Source of the DNA: Pegoplata infirma
Taxonomy: Eukaryota > Arthropoda > Insecta > Diptera > Anthomyiidae
Direction: 5' to 3'
DNA length: 64,000 nt
Assembly (NCBI GenBank): GCA_963921195.1
Contig: OY992536.1
Span: forward strand, 176,584,995 to 176,648,994
Below, piece by piece: positions 35,401-44,932 of this stretch (the first letter of the stretch is position 1; every line of letters starts with the position of its first letter). The translations under genes were made by a program, and so were the position numbers. The notes beneath the pieces are model-generated. The model was not told where the DNA came from and made no database searches. It worked only from the letters and a program-made list of their open reading frames with translations.

Positions 35401-36161
35401 TGGCAGTCATAAATGAAAACCTGCAAACGGACTTTCTAGCTACGCTTGATCAAAGATCTTCTATCTTTGCAGCCGAATCCACAGCCATTTTTTACGCTCT
35501 AAATAAATACAAAAATATCCGTGGGAAATACATTATATGTACCGACTCCAAGTCTTCCGTAACATCCATCCAAAATATCAAAAACAAATCCAATACAATT
35601 TCAAAAATCAGAGACATTTTAATAAAATTTCACACCAAATTTAAAATTATGTGGATCCCAAGCCACATTGGCATTACTGGTAATAGTTTAGCCGACGAAG
35701 CAGCGAAATTTGCAACTCACGCCCCAATTATGCAATACCTTTTACCGAATAAAAATGATATATATAATATAATTTCCACATACTTTAAAGTAATAGAAAC
35801 AGAGGAATGGTCCAACTATCAACATCACTACAAAAATATCAATCCCCATAAAACAACGCCAACATACCCTCCAGACGCCTCAAGAACAGACATACAAAAA
35901 TACACCAGGCTCAGACTTGGACACACGTTTATCACACATAAACATCTTTTTAACGACTCCCGTATAGAAAACTGCCCGTTATGTAACATAAACACAATCA
36001 GCATACAACATCTTATTTTCAATTGCAGTGTCATAAAGCAAGCCCAACTCGTCTTACGGAATAAAATTTGTCTCCCAGATTTACTACAAACAATTGACAT
36101 AGAAAATATAAAAAAAGTTAATGATATACTTAAGTACTGTAACATATACCACCTAATATAA
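32481..36161 (+). CDS. LINE ORF2: endonuclease, reverse transcriptase, RNase H (1226 aa)
   Basis: Multi-domain enzyme for target-primed reverse transcription in the nucleus. The N-terminal AP-type endonuclease has LQWNLNG at the start, LQETHH near residue 35, GDFNAH with D129 and N131, and SDHFPI with D203 and H204. The reverse transcriptase has YRPISLIP (508 on), DFEKAFDR with D579, GIPQGSPLS (635 on) and the catalytic YADD at 669-672. The RNase H has all four acidic residues of the usual DEDD set: D964, E999, D1022 and D1072, plus WIPSHIG from 1058. A C-terminal CxxC...H...C motif begins at C1165. All key residues are present with no stop or frameshift, so the enzyme is plausibly functional. 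Carrying an RNase H separates it from most Jockey elements and supports the I clade. Confidence 0.95.
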   Translation: MSIKILQWNLNGFYNNLHELQILIREHSPDIISLQETHHSVNALYLNGYVSNLSIPNISNKGGTALFIKNNLKHEFTNSSNNFSVAADVFAGIKLKIISLYLNPSEALPISELNTIFTNNTHRTIILGDFNAHSILWGSTTTLNRGYSIENILTKSNMILLNDGSPTHFSTRSTFTHVDLSLASADIAPLSSWNINTQLNGSDHFPIHILIQMPNYTQIQRNHFHTRFNLEKADWKKFQYVLDKIPEKQLSNNINKEAAKLQKSIISAANIAIPHYKNRRSYKYSHWWNNELKNIRDTKQKLFNYFKKHPTSDNRIAYKKANALFKRQSKIAKRESFFNFTSQINPNTPVNKIWNNIRSLNGTYNPHNIRHIEHNNKALYDSLDIANLFAETWSKQSDDGNFSESFILDKISTDTSISYQLNRFSKLLEEDLTYFEMQSTLKSLKGKTPGFDKISYPILKNLPPNTNKQLLQLFNLIFTTGIIPQQWKTSTIIPIPKPKKDITAVDGYRPISLIPCASKLLEKIIATRITWFLLKNQLLSNHQVAFKPNKGTLDALIYIDHITASTLSHKNHLSIISIDFEKAFDRVGIHTIIMQLKEWNFGPKIINFVYAFLTKRKIRTKVNKVFSSIKPLNNGIPQGSPLSVILFQIATDKLNKIISNNRFFKHVIYADDLYIIAKHDKNVNLQDEVDNLFLSLNDWCNLTGAKISIPKTKCLHICKKKLCNNNNIVIQGNEIESVDTLRILGVIFNRSFSWASHIDNLKKALQPRLNLIKCLAAKKSNSHPNVILNAVRSLILSKIDYGLEVYGKAPKSLFNKISPPYNSSIRIALGAFKTTPIVNLMAESGLPTLIQRFNSKTAKIITKITFPTEQHLLNRIAYIPSQLPLKFPSTICLAFKHASKMNVETKPQKVYVPTEPPWKLKNSSFLQNLMGLPKDSTPNNIYISQFNELATSYKNRNWKFLYTDGSKTDAATSMAVINENLQTDFLATLDQRSSIFAAESTAIFYALNKYKNIRGKYIICTDSKSSVTSIQNIKNKSNTISKIRDILIKFHTKFKIMWIPSHIGITGNSLADEAAKFATHAPIMQYLLPNKNDIYNIISTYFKVIETEEWSNYQHHYKNINPHKTTPTYPPDASRTDIQKYTRLRLGHTFITHKHLFNDSRIENCPLCNINTISIQHLIFNCSVIKQAQLVLRNKICLPDLLQTIDIENIKKVNDILKYCNIYHLI

Positions 36162-36267
36162 AATTATAGTTCCTCATGTTTGAATAAATTTTAGGTCAAA
36201 AACCTTAGTCGTTAGCACCTATGTAAATTATATTTACCTTCATAATTTATTATGATGGCAAATCTTG

Positions 36268-36290
36268 TAAATAAATAAATAAATAAATAA
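36268..36290 (+). repeat. LINE 3' tail (AAAT)n/TAA
   Basis: About five AAAT units and a TAA run straight before the 3' target duplication. I-type elements end in short A/T-rich tandem repeats. Confidence 0.85.
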
Positions 36291-36445
36291 TAAGGGGTTT
36301 AATTGTCAACTTTGTCGTTAACGAATTACATATATTTAAAACCTGTACACTTTCTTTTGACGCTCACTGTATGTAACCAAAATATGAAAGGTTCAATTGA
36401 AACTCAAAAAATACAATCAAATGAAATTTAAAAGGTCATCGAATT

Positions 36446-36567
36446 CAGTGTTCTTATGTTCACTTTTGCATTCGAAGTTTAAATGAAATGACTAAAAATT
36501 ATAACGGAAAAAGCGAATTCGTTTTACTTTCACCAATCTTTAGTTATGTGAAACAAAAGAACACCTG
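36446..36567. mobile_element. Short TIR element, CAGTGTTCTT ends
   Basis: Left CAGTGTTCTTATGTTCAC; right GTGAAACAAAAGAACACCTG. It shares 'cgttttactttcacca' with 20770-20800 and lies between the foldback and the right end of 29432-37007. No TSD was found. Confidence 0.5.
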
Positions 36568-37015
36568 TGCCATTTCGTGTTTAGCAGATCGTGTAAAATC
36601 CTGTAAAGTAAATATTTTCATTAACGAAATAGTTAGGTCCGCCTGTTTGTTCAAAATAGGATATAGAAAAAACTAAAGCGGATATGGTACAAGAAGAATT
36701 TTCTCTTTAGTCCTACCCAGGTTAAGTTCATTAGTGGGCTAAATCGGTCAAGGATGGAAAAAGCTTGCATGTGTCAAACTGACCAACCTCTGTAGCTTAT
36801 GGCATTATAAACCATATAAAACATTTTGATGGAAGCAAAATTGCATCAAGATTTTATTTTGGCCGTCCGTTAGAGACAAGAGTGACCTCCCACACAAAAA
36901 AAAATATGGTTTTATTAATTTAATTTTCAACCCGGAATTCCCGGGAAATCGTAAAAAAATTTCCGCTTTCCCAGAAATGAAAAAGTCCGGGAAAACAAAA
37001 ACTATATGTAGGGTA

Positions 37016-37160
37016 TAAAAATATACAGCTGAATTATTTTTTTCCAAAAAAAAATTTGTTCGTAAAAATTTTTTTTTTACCAATAACGGCTGGTCGGAAC
37101 TATCTGAAACCTAAATGTGAGACAACCATTTTTTTTATACACTACACTAATCTGTAGTAC
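37016..37160 (+). mobile_element. 3' continuation of the split mini-me subtype II copy
   Basis: 'taaaaatatacagc' follows GTAGGGTA exactly as in the uninterrupted copy near 39442. After about 37040 it is AT-rich and decayed. Confidence 0.5.
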
Positions 37161-37164
37161 TGGG

Positions 37165-37660
37165 TATATTTAGTTTGTGCTTATGTTTGTAAGTATTCGA
37201 AACATTGGTCCTAGACCCACCTTCAAGTACACCGATCGACTCATATTCACTTTTGGAGTCGATTTTGCGATGCCCGGGCGTCTGTTCGTTTGTCGGTCCG
37301 ACTGTCCGTCCGTCTGTCCATGTAAACCTTGTACGCACAATACATGTCGCTATTATCGATTGCCCTAAAAATGGAAATTTAAGCTTCTATTGGCTTATAT
37401 TCGGGTGTAATGTTCATCCCTTTATCTGATCCCCTAAATTGTCTCAATATAAAATATTGTTATCTAACCCCAAAAATTCAAAAAAAAAGTGAGAGTATTT
37501 AATTCGTATATGCCGAATCGACCAAGAATGTGATTTTTAATCGTTTAGTATACTTAAATATTGGCTCTTGGTCAAGTATTTTTTGTAGTTACAAACATCA
37601 GAAAAAACTTTTTACATCCTATACCACCGATTGGTGTATGGTCCAATAAATACAAGAATA
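37165..37660. mobile_element. mini-me subtype II pieces in opposite orientations
   Basis: 37165-37330 reads inward from one end ('gtttgtaagtattcgaaacattggtcctagaccc', GATGCCCGGGCG, GTCCGTCCGTCTGTCC). 37545-37650 is the same end inverted ('tatacttaaatattgg', 'gtagttacaaacatcag', CACCGATTGGTGTATGG). Overlapping 62-74 codon frames are not genes. Confidence 0.6.
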
Positions 37661-38293
37661 TTGTTTGTTTGTGTATAAGTTTTGTTATTGTGACAGTTCA
37701 ATTCATAATCACATTTTATTATCTGTATTTATGGATTTTCGCGTATCAATTGTATAAATGTTTGTACATGTATTTATAAGTGACATTCATTCAGTCATGT
37801 CATTTAATGTAATCCTTAATTTATCTGTCATTATTTGTCATATTTATGTCGTACATGATTTTGCCTCAAGCTATGTTTATATGTGCAATGTACATAAGGG
37901 TGGCCATTATTTTGGGTTTTAAGTCCCTGGGGAATGGGTTTTAAGTCCCAAGTCTAAGTCCCTTATGCTGAAAATTTAAGCGACATAAATAACACTGTTC
38001 AACACAACAATGTTTGGCATGCAACCAAAAAAAATTAAAGTGCTGTAATAGTAAACCCAAAACCCCATAAGCTGAGATGTCTTCAGCAAAATTGTATAGT
38101 GCTTCTTAGAACACATTAATCCGTTCATTCTAAGTGGTAATTTTAGTCCTTTTTTCTAAAACTGTCATAAAGGGTTTAAATGTTCTACAAATATTTATTA
38201 ACTGCATCAAATTTTTTCAAGGGATCGTCCAAGGATTCAAGTTTGTTCGGCATACGTAAAATGCAAAAGGAAAAACGTAAATTACCACAATTA
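37661..38293. other. No gene; AT-rich
   Basis: Only 'taagtccctggggaatgggttttaagtccca' at about 37920-37950 stands out, a GGGACTTA-word stretch like those at 26100 and 63330. Confidence 0.4.
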
Positions 38294-38295
38294 GT

Positions 38296-38415
38296 ATACC
38301 CTCCAATCGCAGTGTGGAAGTATACACAATTTGTCATTCCGTGTGTAACGCATTGAAATATTGGTCTAGAGCCCCAAAATTAATATTATTATTCAGTGAT
38401 CGATTCTAACAATGC
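38296..38415 (+). mobile_element. mini-me 5' fragment, truncated
   Basis: TATACCCTCCAATCGCAGTG, then 'tttgtcattccgtgtgtaac' and 'gatcgattctaac'. It breaks off before the microsatellite. 38416-38590 is A-rich filler. Confidence 0.65.
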
Positions 38416-38602
38416 GTTGATACAAGGGGGAGGGGAAATTTCCCTCCACCCCAGACCAAATTTAAAAAAAAAAGTAAAAAACAGAAAAAAGAAAGAAAAA
38501 GAAGAAAAAAATGGAAAAAAGAAAGAATGAAACTTTCTAAAAAATTTTCCAAAGGAAAAAAGTTTTGAATTCCGATAATTTTTCATAGAAAACAAGTAAG
38601 AA

Positions 38603-39445
38603 AATTATAGTCGGTCAAGACCGACCATATAATACCCTACACCAAGGTTTCCCGGAAAATAGGTCCCATGGATCGATTAGATCTATATGTTGTAAAACCT
38701 TTAATAAGTGAAGAAAACACTCACAAATCAAATTTGAGTGAAATAGGCTTCTATTTGTTGACAATAAACCGCTTTAACTGAATATCGGGCGAAATTTTCA
38801 CAAGGGGCCTGAGTCCAAAACTGGTCCGATGATTATCAGGTTTGATAAGGTTATTTAAGTACGCGTTTAACATACACAAACAAAATTTTAATTAAATATT
38901 TTCTATTTTCATGAAATTTGAGACATTTATGTGAAAATCGGGAAGGTGGTTTGTATGGGGGCTACAAGAAGAACTGGTCCGATTTCTTTGAAATTCGGAA
39001 TGATGATATGTGAAGACAAAACATGTTTACCATCCAAATTTCAAAGCGATACCTTCTATAATACGGTTATTAGAGTCATTTGAGCCAAAACTAAAGAGGA
39101 CCTTTGTATGGGGCTAGGTCTAAATATGGACCGATTTTTTCCAATTTCAATAGGCTTCGTCCTTGGGCCAAGAGAGACTTAAGTTTCAAATTTCAAGTCA
39201 ATTGATTAAAAATTGCGACCTGTATCGTGTTTACACCGTTTACATGGACAGACAGACAGACAGACGGACGGACGGACGGACAGACGGACAGACGGACGGA
39301 CGGACGGACATCGCTAAATCGACTCAAAAAGTGATTCTGAGTCGATCGGTATACTTAAAGGTGGGTCTAGGACCAATATTTCGGGTAGTTACAAACATCA
39401 GCACAAACTCATTATACCCTGTACCACAGTGTGGTGTAGGGTATA
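38603..39445 (+). mobile_element. mini-me subtype II, complete copy
   Basis: Same start (GTCGGTCAAGACCGAC) and end (CAGTGTGGTGTAGGGTATAAAA) as the split copy at 28740, and uninterrupted. It includes the GACA/GACG microsatellite and 'catcgctaaatcgactcaaaaag' core. It serves as the empty-site reference for the insertion at 29432-37007. The frame 39163-39501 is microsatellite translation. Confidence 0.8.
39246..39311. repeat. GACA/GACG microsatellite in mini-me subtype II
   Basis: Mixed GACA and GACG tetranucleotides. Absent from the sister copy at 28740-29431. Confidence 0.9.
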
Positions 39446-39464
39446 AAAATTTGAACATTTTTAA

Positions 39465-39672
39465 AGGAAAAAATCCACAAATTTTTATAGGGAAAGTCTG
39501 AAAATTTTTAAAGGAAAAATGTGACTAAATCTGATTTTTTTTTTTTGTGGGAAAAATATCTGTCAATCTAGAAGTTATTACTAATATTATGAAGAGGAAT
39601 TTTATTTGGGAAAAATTTGGCTTTTCCTATTGGAAAAATGTATCAGAATCTTAGTCTTTCAATAGAAAAAAA
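39465..39672. repeat. Decayed dyad satellite
   Basis: Units such as GGAAAAATGTATCAGAATCT and TAGTCTTTCAATAGAAAA. Continuous with 40814-41065 if the intervening elements are removed. Confidence 0.6.
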
Positions 39673-39680
39673 TCCTAGAA

Positions 39681-39913
39681 CAGTGGTCGGCAGAAAGAGG
39701 CATATGAATGTATTGGTTTATTAATATAAATAAGCATGTATTTGTGTATTTTTTAAACACAGCGACATCAACCTGCTTTGAAGAAAGTTAACTTGCTACT
39801 GAATGAAATTATTGTATTTTTTATGTTCTGATCTGTGCGTTTGTTGACATTCGTGTCGAATACAGAATCGCTGAATGTGCTCGGGATCCATGTGCAATGG
39901 ATGCCGACCACTA
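39681..39913. mobile_element. hAT-like MITE, CAGTGGTCGGCA ends
   Basis: Left CAGTGGTCGGCA; right TGCCGACCACTA. Flanks TCCTAGAA (39673-39680) and TTTTAGAA (39914-39921) match at 6 of 8 positions. CAGTGG-type ends with an 8-bp TSD are usual for hAT. 233 bp, non-coding. Confidence 0.7.
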
Positions 39914-39921
39914 TTTTAGAA

Positions 39922-40811
39922 GCTTTTTACCAATAAAATTGTAAATTAACAAGGAATTTTTCTGACTTTACTAAATTTTTTGCCATCTCCCATTGTACAC
40001 AGAAAAAATTTGAAACGAATTTCAATCAACAAAAACGCGGATTCAATCAATTTTTTGATTGAAATTCCTCCAATTAAAAAAAATTGTTATACCAATCATC
40101 AAATTGTAGGTGATTGATTGAAAATTTTTTCAACCAACCATTTTTTGGATTTTGATCAAAAGTTTGATCAATTTTTAATTTACAGTCAATCAAAATAATG
40201 ATTGATTTAACAAATGAATTGTAAGCTTATGACAAAATTATCAAAAAAATCATCTTTTCCGCTTTCCCATAAATTGCCAACAATAAAAAAAAGTAAAACC
40301 CGATTATTTTGTATATTTTTGAATTAATCTATTCAAATAAATTGAAGCGAAAAAAAATCTGATATATTGAAAATTTGTGATTCGACAGTTAAAGAAAATA
40401 ACAAAAATTTCAATCCAAACATTGATTGACTCAGTTAAATTTTGTTGATCAATAGAATTAATTGAAAATTTTTAGCCAATAATTTTTTGTGTGTACGAGA
40501 ATTCCTAGTAATTTTACAAGCTTTTTACCAATAATTTTGTAATTTTACAAGCTTTTTACCAATAAAATTGTAAATTTACAACATTTTTGGCGCAATGAAA
40601 CTTACCAGGAATTCTCCTGAATTTACTAGATATTTTTGTAAAATTTTCTTGGAAATTTGTAAAATTATAAAAAAAAAAAATTTAAAATAACCAAAAAAAT
40701 GGAAATTTCGATCGAAATTTTTTTTGTTAAAAAACAAGGAAAATTGTAAAAGATTGGTTAAATGGGATTACTAGACTTTTTCTAGTAATTTGTCAAGGTT
40801 TTTTTTGAGTG
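39922..40811. mobile_element. CAC-ended element (word TTACCAATAAAATTGTAA), left part missing
   Basis: Right end TTTTTTTTGAGTG with TA at 40812-40813. Words AGCTTTTTACCAATAAAATT and AATTTACAA repeat, as in 59519-60445. The MITE at 39998-40493 splits it. The left cap was not found; the hAT-like MITE abuts this side. Confidence 0.6.
39998..40493. mobile_element. CAC-ended MITE (word TTGATTGAA)
   Basis: Starts CACAGAAAAAATTTGAAACG and ends AATAATTTTTTGTGTG, with TA on both sides (39996-39997 and 40494-40495). Words CAATCAAC, TTGATTGAAA and AATCAATT recur in both orientations. It is inserted in another CAC-ended element. Confidence 0.8.
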
Positions 40812-40813
40812 TA

Positions 40814-41065
40814 AGAAAAATGTCTCATAATCTGAGAATTTTTATAATTGTCTCAGAATATGAGACTTTTTCTACAGTTAAAATATTTCTGGTTTAAAAA
40901 TTTTTTTGTATAGGAAAAATGTCTCAGAATCTAAGATTTTTTCTATAAGATAAATGTCTCAGAATCTGAGACTTTTTCTATAGGAAAAATATCTCAGAAT
41001 CTAAGACTAATGCTATATGAAAATGTCTTAGAATGTCTTGAGACTTTCTTTGAAAAAGGTGATTC
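40814..41065. repeat. 35-bp dyad satellite, array 6
   Basis: CAGAATCTGAGACTTTTTCT and ATAGGAAAAATGTCTC units, in the polarity opposite to the main run of array 1. Confidence 0.8.
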
Positions 41066-42500
41066 AAAAAAAACCAAGATTTGTTGAAATCCTCAAAATT
41101 AACATCTCTTCACACTCAACATGGTAAAGAAATAAGAGCTGCCCTAATGCATATATACCGCTACCAACAATAAGCCCTTTACAATTTATGGCTAAGCTTT
41201 AGATACATGTTAACGCAATACAATATTTTTTCATTAGCTGTCTTGAACAATATTGACAAAAATAATACATTAATTTTTGAGATTTATATTTATGGCCTTC
41301 AAGTGCATGCATACTTACTTCCTGCTTCCGTACTACGAATGATTTAAACAACCCATAAAATTACATTACAAAAATTAAAAATTAGGTTAAAGAATCTTAA
41401 AACAAGTTAAAGAATCTTAAAACAAGTCCCCAATTACAGTAAGCAGATTTTTTTGCAACAATTTAGATGATTCTTTTTTAAATTTACTGCTACACACCCC
41501 AGTCAAGTTACATACCAAATTAAAGACTTTATCTAATTATATAAACCCATTTTTCGAATGGAGTTTTATCCGTACGATTAAAACTGATCTAATTTTAGCG
41601 ATCCAGTTTTCGGATCAGTACTGATATTTCAAATCTCGGATCAGTACTGACCTTACTTGGATTATATAAACATTTTTACTCGGGATGTTATTACAAAACT
41701 TATCATAACTTATTAATGTTTTAATAAATTTTTATCATTTTGGGGGAAACAATTTTTTTAACATAACAAGTTTTTAACCAACTTTCAATTTTTTTCTTTT
41801 GTTTCTTAAATAATAGAAAATCCTTTGTAAAATAACATTATCATTTTTTTAAGTTTTAGTTTAAGAATTTTAGTTTTTCAACAAATTTTCTAATAAAAAA
41901 AGTGCTACACAAAGTGATCGCGGAAACTATGTATTGTCAAAAAAACGATTTTTCGAGGACTTTTCTCACTAAAACATGTAAAACTTAGAACATTTTTAAC
42001 GGATTTTTAATTTTTGAACTGTTTTTAATAAATGATAGGGCTTTTCATGTTTGTGAATTGGTCTATAGTATAGACCTGTTCTTAGCAGGGGTAACTCATG
42101 AATAGTAGTGTCAGTAATAACGAAGTCGTTATCAAGCGATGGCAATCTTTTTTTGGAAAGTATTTGGGAACGTTTTGGAAATAACCAAAAATAAACATTG
42201 AAAAATTTCAAAATTATGAATGAAAATTATTGTTGTGTCACTTGAAAATAAAAAAAAAAAAAACATAATAAAAAAAAGAAATAAATATAATTAAATCAAA
42301 ACAACTAGCTATATTAAACGAAAAATAAAAGGTAAACAAATCTTCCAGCTTTATCAGATCCCATTTGTAAAACTAACTCCACCTTTAAACGTCAAAAAGA
42401 ACTGACTCATGCATAGTCTTTATAAATATATTTTTTTGTTTCTTAGGGTATCACAGTTATAAAAAAAAGTTAAAGTATGAAGTTTAAGGGGTTTCAATCG
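41066..42500. other. No gene; end of a CCCGAG-type element
   Basis: 41540-41684 has GATCAGTACTGA words and ends TTTTTACTCGGG at 41684, the right cap of the CCCGAG family. A left cap was not found with confidence (41499 reads CCCCAGTCAAGTTAC). The rest is plain AT-rich. The minus frame at 41996-42211 has no domains. Confidence 0.45.
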
Positions 42501-42502
42501 TA

Positions 42503-43308
42503 CCCAGCAGAAATTTTGCTGAACGTTCAGCAGCTTTTGGAAGGGGAACTTGAGTTAAGGAGCGCATCCAATTGCGCTGAATTCATGCATGATTCCCTAA
42601 GGCGATGTCCCACTTTAGAGCGCTAGTTGGATACACAGAAACAGCGCTCTTTAGATGCACTGAAATCACGTGTCTTTAGAGCGCTGATTTAAGCAGAATA
42701 AAGATGCTGTAAATTCATGTATCTTTTTAGCGCTGATTTAAGCAGATTAAAGATGCAGTGAATTCATGTATCTTTGTAGAGCTGATTTAAGCAGAATAAA
42801 GATGCTGTAAATTCAAAGTTGAAATCAAATAACTAAAATTTAAAAAAATATAACAAAAAAATTCATTCGTTTTACTTTACAAAACTTTATTTATGTGAAA
42901 CAAAATGAAAAAAAAAAATCGGAAGTGAACATCAAAAAAATATCGGAAATTTTCATTTTCACATTTTTATGGGATTTTTTTTTGGGAACAGCGGTCAAAG
43001 ATGCTATGATTGAAGCGCTCTTTGCAGCGCTGATTAATGCGCAATAATGATGCAGTCAAATCATGTGTCTTTGTCTAAAACTCATGTTTTTTTATTCAAA
43101 AAGTGTTAAAAATATTAAAAAGGAAAGCAAGTGTGAAATTTTATCAAAAAATAATTACACATTATAAGTTTTATATAAAAAATCTTAAAAAAAAATTAAA
43201 ATTTTTTCCCCTTCCTTTTACTGCATCCCTAAGAGCGCTCTTTGGATGCGCTACGGTATGCTATAAACAGATGCTGTGTCGCCAAAATCTCGATTTATTT
43301 CTGCTGGG
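42503..43308. mobile_element. Word-element with CCCAGCAGAAAT ends (word AGCGCTGATTTAAGC)
   Basis: Ends CCCAGCAGAAAT and ATTTATTTCTGCTGGG with TA outside (42501-42502 and 43309-43310). GAGCGCT, AAAGATGC and ATTCATGTATCTTT words fill the interior, including a tandem stretch at 42665-42815. A fragment of the CTGTTC family (42815-42994) is inserted. Right of that lies AT-rich sequence with more AGCGCTCTTTG words. Confidence 0.75.
42665..42815. repeat. Tandem repeat, period about 48 bp, three copies
   Basis: Each copy holds GCGCTGATTTAAGCAGAATA, AAGATGCTGTAAATTCATGT and ATCTTT, with few differences. Confidence 0.85.
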
Positions 43309-44536
43309 TACTTTCTTAGAAACCTCTCTACAAAAAGGGTTAAATATGTGAGGGAAAATACGTATTTTCAAATGAGGTTTGGCACGAAACCTCGTTAAAC
43401 GGGGTTTCAAGGTCAATCTGAACGTACTATAACTAGAGTTTTTTTTCGCCGAACTTTTTCATTCCCCGGGAAGCGGGATTCATTTTTTAATTTCCCGGGA
43501 TCCCGGGAATTCTCGCAAAAACTAAAAACACAAATTTACTGTCACAAAAATATATAAAAACCTGATGAATGCGATTACACTATTTATTAACACCATTAAA
43601 ATCTTAGTACCTTTAAAACAAAAAAAAATAAGTTTCGAGAAAAAAGTACAATTTTTGTTACACAGTTTTTATAAAAAAAAGGCCCAAATATGTCGAATCT
43701 TTTAAAAGTGTTTTTAAGGAAATTTTTAAGTATTTTCTACAGAAAATAATAATTTTACTGCAAATTTTTCTAATGCAGGTTCTAGGAAGAAAATTTTTCA
43801 GCTTCTGAAAAAAAGTATCATGCTCTGATAATTATATATAATTAGGGATGAGATTTTCATGCACTAAAAAATCCAAAATATGCACTAAAAAACTTAAAAA
43901 TATGCACTAAAAAAATAAAATGTGTACAATAAAAATCTTGTTTACATATGAAAAACTTCCTAAAAAGCAAAAAAATCGCACTGGGATTAAGCATTAGGAT
44001 TTAAACTTAATATAAGCAAGATTTTTTTAGAAATTTAGACATACTATAAAAAACAAGTAGAAAAGTTAAATTCGACTTTGCCGAATCTATGAATATCCTC
44101 CACAATGCCTTTTTTAAAGGATAGTACATTTTAACGCGAAAAAAATTAACAATTTTGATTAGAAATATTTTATTTATTAAAGTTGTTAATAAATAAAAAA
44201 ACTCTTTTTTTGTCATTTAAAAAAAAATAATAAAAATTACTAATTTTTTTTTTTTTTTTTTGAGTGTAAAACTTTTTTTCGAGTGTAATGTTTTTTTTAC
44301 TGTAAAAATATTTCTGAGTGAATGCACGTACGTATGTACAAAAAATATTGACATTTTTGTAAAAAAAAAACAAAAATTTTTTTTGAGTGTAAAATTTTTA
44401 TTGAGTGTAAAATTTTTTTCGAGTGTAAAATTTTTTCGAGTGTAATTTTTAAGTTACCAATGCTTTTAAAACTATTTAAGTTTAAAAAGCATTGCTTTAA
44501 AACTAAACAAGTTTGAAAAGCATTGCTTAGTTACCA

Positions 44537-44932
44537 CACTCAAAAAATTATGTAGGTAAATTCCAGTGAATATTCACTTAAAACAAATGAAATTTTATTT
44601 AAAAACCATTCCACTGTTTTTTCATTTAAAATAAAAACACATTACAGTCAATTTTAAATGTTAATTTAATGACTAACCAAAACATTAAAAAACAACTGAA
44701 TATTCAGTTATTTTTTATTGAAAAACAGTAAAACTATAGAAGAATTTTTTTGCTGCCGAAAATGAATGTAACAGAAAATTCGTTTTTAATACAGTAAATT
44801 ATATTTTTTAAACTACAGAAACAGTAAAAAGATTAAATCCTTTATAAAATAAGTGATTTTTCTTTTAAAATGACTTTACTGATTACTTTTTAAAATAACC
44901 TACAAACAGTTAATGACATAATTTTCTTAGTG
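44537..44932. mobile_element. CAC-ended MITE in mini-me copy 2, CA TSD
   Basis: CACTCAAAAAATTATGTAGG to ATTTTCTTAGTG, flanked by CA (44535-44536 and 44933-44934). The inverse of mini-me copy 1 reads 'gttaccaccaatgc' at this spot, with one CA, so the insertion and 2-bp TSD are supported. AACAGTAAA and ATATTCAGTTATT words lie inside. Confidence 0.85.

Larger units (their letters stand above)
30917..36290 (+). mobile_element. I-clade non-LTR retrotransposon, apparently full length
   Basis: About 5.37 kb with a short 5' leader, two intact ORFs and an (AAAT)n/TAA tail. It is flanked by the 12-13 bp duplication AATAATAAGGGGT (30904-30916 and 36286-36298), which shares A/T letters with the tail. 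The order endonuclease, reverse transcriptase, RNase H in ORF2 and the A/T tandem tail in place of pure poly(A) fit the I clade. With both ORFs open it could be a recently active copy; activity itself is inference. Confidence 0.92.
29869..36369. mobile_element. Foldback element, CAGTGAGCGTC ends, interrupted by an I-clade LINE
   Basis: Ends CTGTGAGCGTCAAAAGAAAG and CTTTCTTTTGACGCTCACTG with TA outside (29867-29868 and 36370-36371). Left arm 29869-30300; right arm 30365-30684, 30870-30916 and 36299-36369. The segment 30685-30869 is unpaired. The arms share 'ttggtggacaaaagatttgg'-type landmarks, 'ttgtttgggtcgttg' and 'aagctttaatttaagctt'. Without the LINE it is about 1.1 kb. Termini and TSD suit a mariner-type MITE. 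Confidence 0.85.
29432..37007. mobile_element. TIR element with AGAGTTTTTG ends and CCCGGGAA words; perfect 8-bp TSD
   Basis: Left AGAGTTTTTGTCCCGGGAA; right CCGGGAAAACAAAAACTATAT. Flanks GTAGGGTA at 29424-29431 and 37008-37015 are identical, and removing the element rejoins the mini-me sequence '...gtagggtataaaaa'. Words CCCGGGAATTACCGGG, ACCGGGAATTCC and CCCGGAATTCCCGGGA occur beside both ends. It is a relative of 43434-59247. An 8-bp TSD fits hAT-like or P-like mechanisms, but the superfamily is unassigned. It contains the 29869-36369 foldback. Confidence 0.85.

Noticed and set aside
32481..36161. Minus-strand frames of 61-105 aa inside LINE ORF2 and ORF1
   Set aside because: Shadows of long, clearly conserved plus-strand ORFs.
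30917..36290. LTR retrotransposon or retrovirus
   Set aside because: No flanking direct long repeats, no protease or integrase; the AP endonuclease before RT and the A/T tail identify a LINE.
41499..41684. Complete CCCGAG-type element
   Set aside because: The right cap is clear, but the left candidate CCCCAGTCAAG is too diverged to claim and no TA pair was found.
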